Part shown: positions 5,899 through 8,489 of the stretch, one piece after another
Numbering within the stretch: the first letter of the stretch is position 1
Layout of the letters: each line of letters opens with the position of its first letter
Assembly: GCA_021783525.1 (NCBI GenBank)
Contig: JAJXTT010000057.1
Span: 1-8,489, forward strand
Direction of reading: 5' to 3'
DNA: 8,489 nt
DNA from: Pseudomonadota bacterium
GTDB lineage: Bacteria > Pseudomonadota > Gammaproteobacteria > Burkholderiales > Gallionellaceae
Notes under the pieces: generated by a model
The model's database searches: none
Seen by the model: only the letters and a program-made list of their open reading frames with translations
What the model was told of the DNA's origin: nothing
Translations under genes and position numbers: made by a program

Positions 5899-6884
5899 AC
5901 ATGAGCGAACCGAAAAATTTCAGTGCGGAGGAATTGCGGGGAGAACTGCTTCACGACGAGCCCATGTCTCGCCACGTGAGCTGGCGCGCGGGCGGCGCAG
6001 CGCAGCGCTTGTACCAGCCGGCCGACCTTGCGGATCTGCAGCATTTCTTGAAGCAAACGCCGGCAAGCGAGCCGCTGGTCGCAGTCGGCCTGGGCAGCAA
6101 TTTGCTGGTTCGGGACGGAGGATTTCGCGGGACGGTGATATTGATGGTGGGTGCGCTGACCGAATTGCGCATGGAGGGCGGGTACATCTATGCGCAGGCC
6201 GGTGTGCCGGGTGCAAAGCTCGCGCGCTTCGCGGCGACGAACAATCTGTGCGGCGCGGAATTCTTCGTGGGCATCCCGGGCACGCTTGGCGGCATGCTGG
6301 CGATGAATGCCGGCTGCTACGGCGGCGAGACATGGCAGAAAGTGCAGCGCGTGCAGGTGCTGACACGCCGCGGCGAACTGCTGGAGCGCATGCCGCAGGA
6401 ATATGAGATCGGGTATCGATCTGTGAGAAGGATACGGGATACGGGATACGGGATACAGGCTGACGATCGGAGAGCGAAGGGGTTGGCTGAATCCTGTATC
6501 CCGTATCCCGAAACCTGCGATGAATTTTTCGCCGGCGCCTGGCTGAAGCTGGAAACGGGCGATGTCGAAGCCGCGCGCCGGGAGATCAAGGCATTGATGG
6601 AAAAACGCAGCGCCAGTCAGCCCTTGCAGTTGCCGAATGCCGGCTCGGTGTTCCGCAATCCGCCGGGCGGCCATGCGGCGAAATTGATCGAGGGTTGCGG
6701 CCTGAAGGGCAGGCGCATCGGTGGCGCCCAGGTGTCGGAGAAGCATGCCAACTTCATCGTGAACGTGGGCAAGGCGACTGCAGCGGATATCGAGGATCTG
6801 ATCGAGGAAGTGCGGGCGACGGTTGAGTCGAGGACGGGGGTGCAATTGCATCCCGAGGTGAGAATCATCGGAGAGCGAGCTTGA
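5895..6884 (+). CDS. murB: MurB, UDP-N-acetylenolpyruvoylglucosamine reductase, with a repeat-derived insert
   Basis: An FAD-dependent cytoplasmic enzyme that reduces enolpyruvyl-UDP-GlcNAc with NADPH to UDP-MurNAc. The FAD domain shows VSWRAGGAA, GLGSNLLVRDGGFRG, FFVGIPGTLGG and MNAGCYGGE. The catalytic Arg is in GYRSV (Arg175), the proton-donor Ser in NAGSVFRNP (Ser251), and the C-terminal Glu in HPEVRIIGE (Glu321). The protein has 329 residues. The ATG at 5895 overlaps the murC stop as ATGA; ATG 5901, two codons in, is the alternative. The ribosome binding site is weak, suggesting coupling. Directly after GYRSVR comes a stretch of about 28 residues (roughly 179-206) that is not family-like. 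It is encoded by heptamer repeats and an inverted repeat and is followed by the normal EFFAGAWLKLE strand. The frame is kept and all catalytic residues are present, so activity is likely retained. Confidence 0.97.
   Translation: MNMSEPKNFSAEELRGELLHDEPMSRHVSWRAGGAAQRLYQPADLADLQHFLKQTPASEPLVAVGLGSNLLVRDGGFRGTVILMVGALTELRMEGGYIYAQAGVPGAKLARFAATNNLCGAEFFVGIPGTLGGMLAMNAGCYGGETWQKVQRVQVLTRRGELLERMPQEYEIGYRSVRRIRDTGYGIQADDRRAKGLAESCIPYPETCDEFFAGAWLKLETGDVEAARREIKALMEKRSASQPLQLPNAGSVFRNPPGGHAAKLIEGCGLKGRRIGGAQVSEKHANFIVNVGKATAADIEDLIEEVRATVESRTGVQLHPEVRIIGERA
6436..6510 (+). repeat. GGGATAC heptamer / 18-bp inverted-repeat element inside murB
   Basis: GGGATAC occurs three times in tandem (6436-6456), preceded by AGGATAC (6429-6435). 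CGGGATACGGGATACAGG (6442-6459) is the perfect reverse complement of CCTGTATCCCGTATCCCG (6493-6510). The spacer of 33 bp carries no further clear structure. From 6442 to 6510 the element is 69 bp, exactly 23 codons. It reads through in the murB frame as IRDTGYGIQ on the left and CIPYP on the right. This is a compact palindromic, REP/MITE-like element, present once in the window. Confidence 0.9.
6870..6874 (+). promoter_or_regulatory. ddlB ribosome binding site
   Basis: GGAGA in the last codons of murB, 6 nt before the TTG at 6881. It supports the non-ATG start of ddlB. Confidence 0.6.
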
Positions 6885-7795
6885 AGAATTTTGGAAAAGT
6901 GGCCGTCCTGTTCGGCGGGCGTTCCGCAGAACGCGAGGTGTCGTTGAAGAGCGGTGCGGCGGTGCTGGCGGCGTTGCAGAAAAGCGGCGTGGATGCGCAT
7001 GGATTCGATCCCGAGACGCGCGACCTGCAAGCCTTGCGGGACGAGAATTTCAACCGCGTGTTCATTGCGCTGCACGGCCGATTCGGCGAAGACGGAACGG
7101 TGCAGGGTGCACTGGAGTTGATGAATATCCCCTATACCGGCAGCGGTGTGCTGGCTTCCGCGCTCGCGATGGACAAATGGCGCACCAAGCTGGTCTGGCA
7201 GGCCGCAGGCTTGCCCATTCCGGATTATGAAATGCTCACCGGGCGCAGCGACTGGAACGGAGTGGTGCAACGTCTCGGCTTGCCGCTTTTCGTGAAGCCC
7301 GCAAACGAAGGATCAAGCGTGGGCATCACCAAAGTGAAGCGTGCCGAAGATTTGCAGGCTGCCTATGCGGAAGCGGCCAAATACGACAGCCTGGTATTGG
7401 CCGAAAGATTCATCGGTGGCGGTGAATACACTGTTGCGATCCTGAACGGCCGCGCATTGCCGGTCATCAAGATCGAGCCGGCGAACGAGTTCTACGATTA
7501 CGAGGCCAAGTACCTGCGCGACGATACAAGGTACCTGTGCCCGTGCGGCCTGACTGCAGAACAAGAGGGTGAGATGCAGCACCTGGCTCAACTGGCGTTC
7601 GCCCTCATCGGCGGGGAGGGCTGGGGGCGCGTGGACTTCCTGCGCGGCGAGGACGGCAAGGCCTATCTGCTGGAGGCAAACACATCGCCGGGCATGACCG
7701 ACCACAGCCTGGTGCCGATGGCGGCGCGACAGGCAGGCATCGATTTCGAGCAGCTGGTGATCCGGATACTGGAGGGGGCTGGAATTGGAAAATAG
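6881..7795 (+). CDS. ddlB: D-alanine--D-alanine ligase (DdlB type)
   Basis: A cytoplasmic ATP-grasp ligase that joins two D-Ala for the end of the peptide stem. It has 304 residues, typical of the DdlB group found in dcw clusters. Motifs are LFGGRSAEREVS (10-21, substrate-binding Glu17), HGRFGEDG (65-72), KPANEGSSVG (139-148, ATP-binding lysine and glycine-rich loop), and FYDYEAKY (204-211, including Lys210 and Tyr211, the Tyr associated with D-Ala over D-lactate specificity). The metal-binding set is Asp252, Glu265 and Asn267 in LLEANTSPGM. The start is TTG at 6881, overlapping the murB stop as TTGA. It gives the leader MKNFGKVAVLFGG and has a well-placed GGAGA, whereas no ATG is near. A TTG start coupled to murB termination suggests modest expression tied to MurB. 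About 50 bp separate its stop from ftsQ. Confidence 0.97.
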   Translation: MKNFGKVAVLFGGRSAEREVSLKSGAAVLAALQKSGVDAHGFDPETRDLQALRDENFNRVFIALHGRFGEDGTVQGALELMNIPYTGSGVLASALAMDKWRTKLVWQAAGLPIPDYEMLTGRSDWNGVVQRLGLPLFVKPANEGSSVGITKVKRAEDLQAAYAEAAKYDSLVLAERFIGGGEYTVAILNGRALPVIKIEPANEFYDYEAKYLRDDTRYLCPCGLTAEQEGEMQHLAQLAFALIGGEGWGRVDFLRGEDGKAYLLEANTSPGMTDHSLVPMAARQAGIDFEQLVIRILEGAGIGK

Positions 7796-7810
7796 TTTTT
7801 CTCGGTTGCT

Positions 7811-7831
7811 TCCTCTCCCTCGGGGAGAGGA
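7811..7831 (+). repeat. 9-bp hairpin repeat in the ddlB-ftsQ gap
   Basis: TCCTCTCCC (7811-7819) pairs perfectly with GGGAGAGGA (7823-7831) around a TCG loop. It is followed by TTGTGGTGAGGG, giving the general pattern of a short CT-rich/GA-rich palindrome plus GGTGAGGG tail. It occupies most of the only real intergenic gap between ddlB and ftsQ. No U-run follows, so a terminator is unlikely, and ftsQ starts 14 nt after the stem. Confidence 0.8.
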
Positions 7832-7835
7832 TTGT

Positions 7836-7843
7836 GGTGAGGG
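7836..7843 (+). promoter_or_regulatory. ftsQ ribosome binding site
   Basis: GGTGAGGG lies just before the ftsQ ATG at 7846. GGTGA matches the 3' part of the anti-Shine-Dalgarno complement with 5 nt to the start; GAGGG alone would be only 2 nt away. It is the tail of the hairpin repeat, so the repeat appears to provide the binding site. Confidence 0.5.
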
Positions 7844-7845
7844 TT

Positions 7846-8489
7846 ATGTGGGATAACACACCACTGCTGCGCGGCATTGCGAACCTGCTGTTCGGCATCA
7901 GCTTCGCGCTGGTGCTCTATGGCACGGCACGCTATGTGCTGCGCCTGCCGGTGTTTCCCCTGCGCGCCGTGGAACTGACCGCGGTACCGCAGCGCGTTTC
8001 GCCCGCGCTGATGGAGAAAGTGGTGCATGAGCAGGTGAGCGGAAACTTCTTCACCGTCGATCTGGAAGCGACGCGGCAGGCATTCGAGAAGTTGCCCTGG
8101 GTGCGCAAGGTGAGCGTGCGGCGCAAGTTTCCGTGGAGCCTGGAAGTGGAAGTGGAAGAACAGGTCGCCCTGGCCCGCTGGAACGGCGCCTCACTGGTGA
8201 ATACGCACGGCGAGGTCTTTTCGGCGGTGACGGACCAGGTGTTGCCGGTCTTCATCGGCCAGCCGGACACCTCGGCGCAGGTGACGCAGATGTACGCCGA
8301 CCTGAATGCCGCGCTGCAGCCGCTGCACCAGCAGATCGCGCAGATCAGCCTTTCGCCGCGTTATGCGTGGCAGGTGAAACTGGACAAGGGCATGGTGCTT
8401 GAGTTGGGGCGGGAAGAGATGCACGAGCGCATGGCGCGCTTCGTCAAGGTGTATCCGTACAGCCTGGCCGCATTGGCGCGGCCGGCAAA
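7846..8489 (+). CDS. ftsQ: FtsQ, divisome assembly protein (5' part, runs off window end)
   Basis: A bitopic inner-membrane protein that bridges early and late division proteins (FtsBL, FtsWI). The frame is open from ATG 7846 to the window edge, giving 214 complete codons of a protein usually ~250-280 long. The layout fits: a short cytoplasmic leader MWDNTPLLRG, one hydrophobic segment at about residues 10-31, then a POTRA domain starting near FPLRAVEL and including GNFFTVDL, AFEKLPWVRKV and a beta strand ending EVEEQVALARWN. The beta domain follows (NTHGEVFSA, LPVFIGQ, AWQVKLDKGMVLELG). GTG codons at 7834 and 7837 are in frame, but the ATG gives the family-like start MWD. Translation probably depends on the repeat-derived GGTGAGGG. 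It is separated from ddlB by 50 bp, the longest gap in the cluster without an open bridging frame. Confidence 0.96.
   Translation, partial: MWDNTPLLRGIANLLFGISFALVLYGTARYVLRLPVFPLRAVELTAVPQRVSPALMEKVVHEQVSGNFFTVDLEATRQAFEKLPWVRKVSVRRKFPWSLEVEVEEQVALARWNGASLVNTHGEVFSAVTDQVLPVFIGQPDTSAQVTQMYADLNAALQPLHQQIAQISLSPRYAWQVKLDKGMVLELGREEMHERMARFVKVYPYSLAALARPA

Noticed and set aside
5679..6851. A 390-codon minus-strand frame across the end of murC and murB.
   Set aside because: It is a shadow of the two real genes with no recognisable domain. It stays open because of third-position GC bias.
8138..8158. Short tandem GTGGAA units in ftsQ.
   Set aside because: They encode an alternating Val/Glu beta strand that is normal for the end of the FtsQ POTRA domain. 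Only two to three units are present.
1..8489. A defence system, prophage, toxin-antitoxin pair or other new accessory system.
   Set aside because: Every long frame is accounted for by dcw genes. I see no such genes, no transposase, no tRNA and no CRISPR-like array.

Overview
The window is an internal stretch of a division and cell wall (dcw) cluster. All genes lie on the plus strand in the classical proteobacterial order: mraY (3' end only), murD, ftsW, murG, murC, murB, ddlB, ftsQ (5' part only). GC-rich codon usage, the order, and protein details (MurD, FtsW and FtsQ N-termini, a MurB of the short type) suggest a betaproteobacterium. My best guess is the Nitrosomonadales/Gallionellaceae side, but I could not run a search to confirm this.

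The genes form one tightly packed transcription unit. mraY and murD are 3 nt apart, murD and ftsW overlap by 19 nt, murC and murB by ATGA, and murB and ddlB by TTGA. No promoter or terminator is visible inside. The products make and flip-site-assemble lipid II: MraY makes lipid I, MurD/MurC/MurB/Ddl supply UDP-MurNAc-pentapeptide, and MurG makes lipid II. FtsW polymerises lipid II at the septum, where FtsQ helps recruit and regulate the divisome.

The enzymes themselves are ordinary. What is unusual is a set of small palindromic repeats of four unrelated kinds placed in the cluster without breaking translation. (1) The ftsW-murG junction (3017-3279) holds two copies of a 61-bp double-hairpin repeat. 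Each lies in a short open frame joined to its neighbours by ATGA overlaps, and each is followed by a re-creation of the ftsW tail codons (xAxGLPx-stop) with ribosome binding site and ATGA. (2) murC carries an in-frame insert with a REP-like hairpin (5230-5262). (3) murB carries an in-frame insert with GGGATAC heptamers and an 18-bp perfect inverted repeat (6436-6510). (4) A 9-bp hairpin repeat fills the ddlB-ftsQ gap and seems to supply the ftsQ ribosome binding site. In addition, a 13-codon open frame bridges murG and murC with ATGA overlaps at both ends.

I see no RNA gene, CRISPR array, transposase or accessory system. The interest lies in how an essential operon has absorbed repeats while keeping reading frames and translational coupling.
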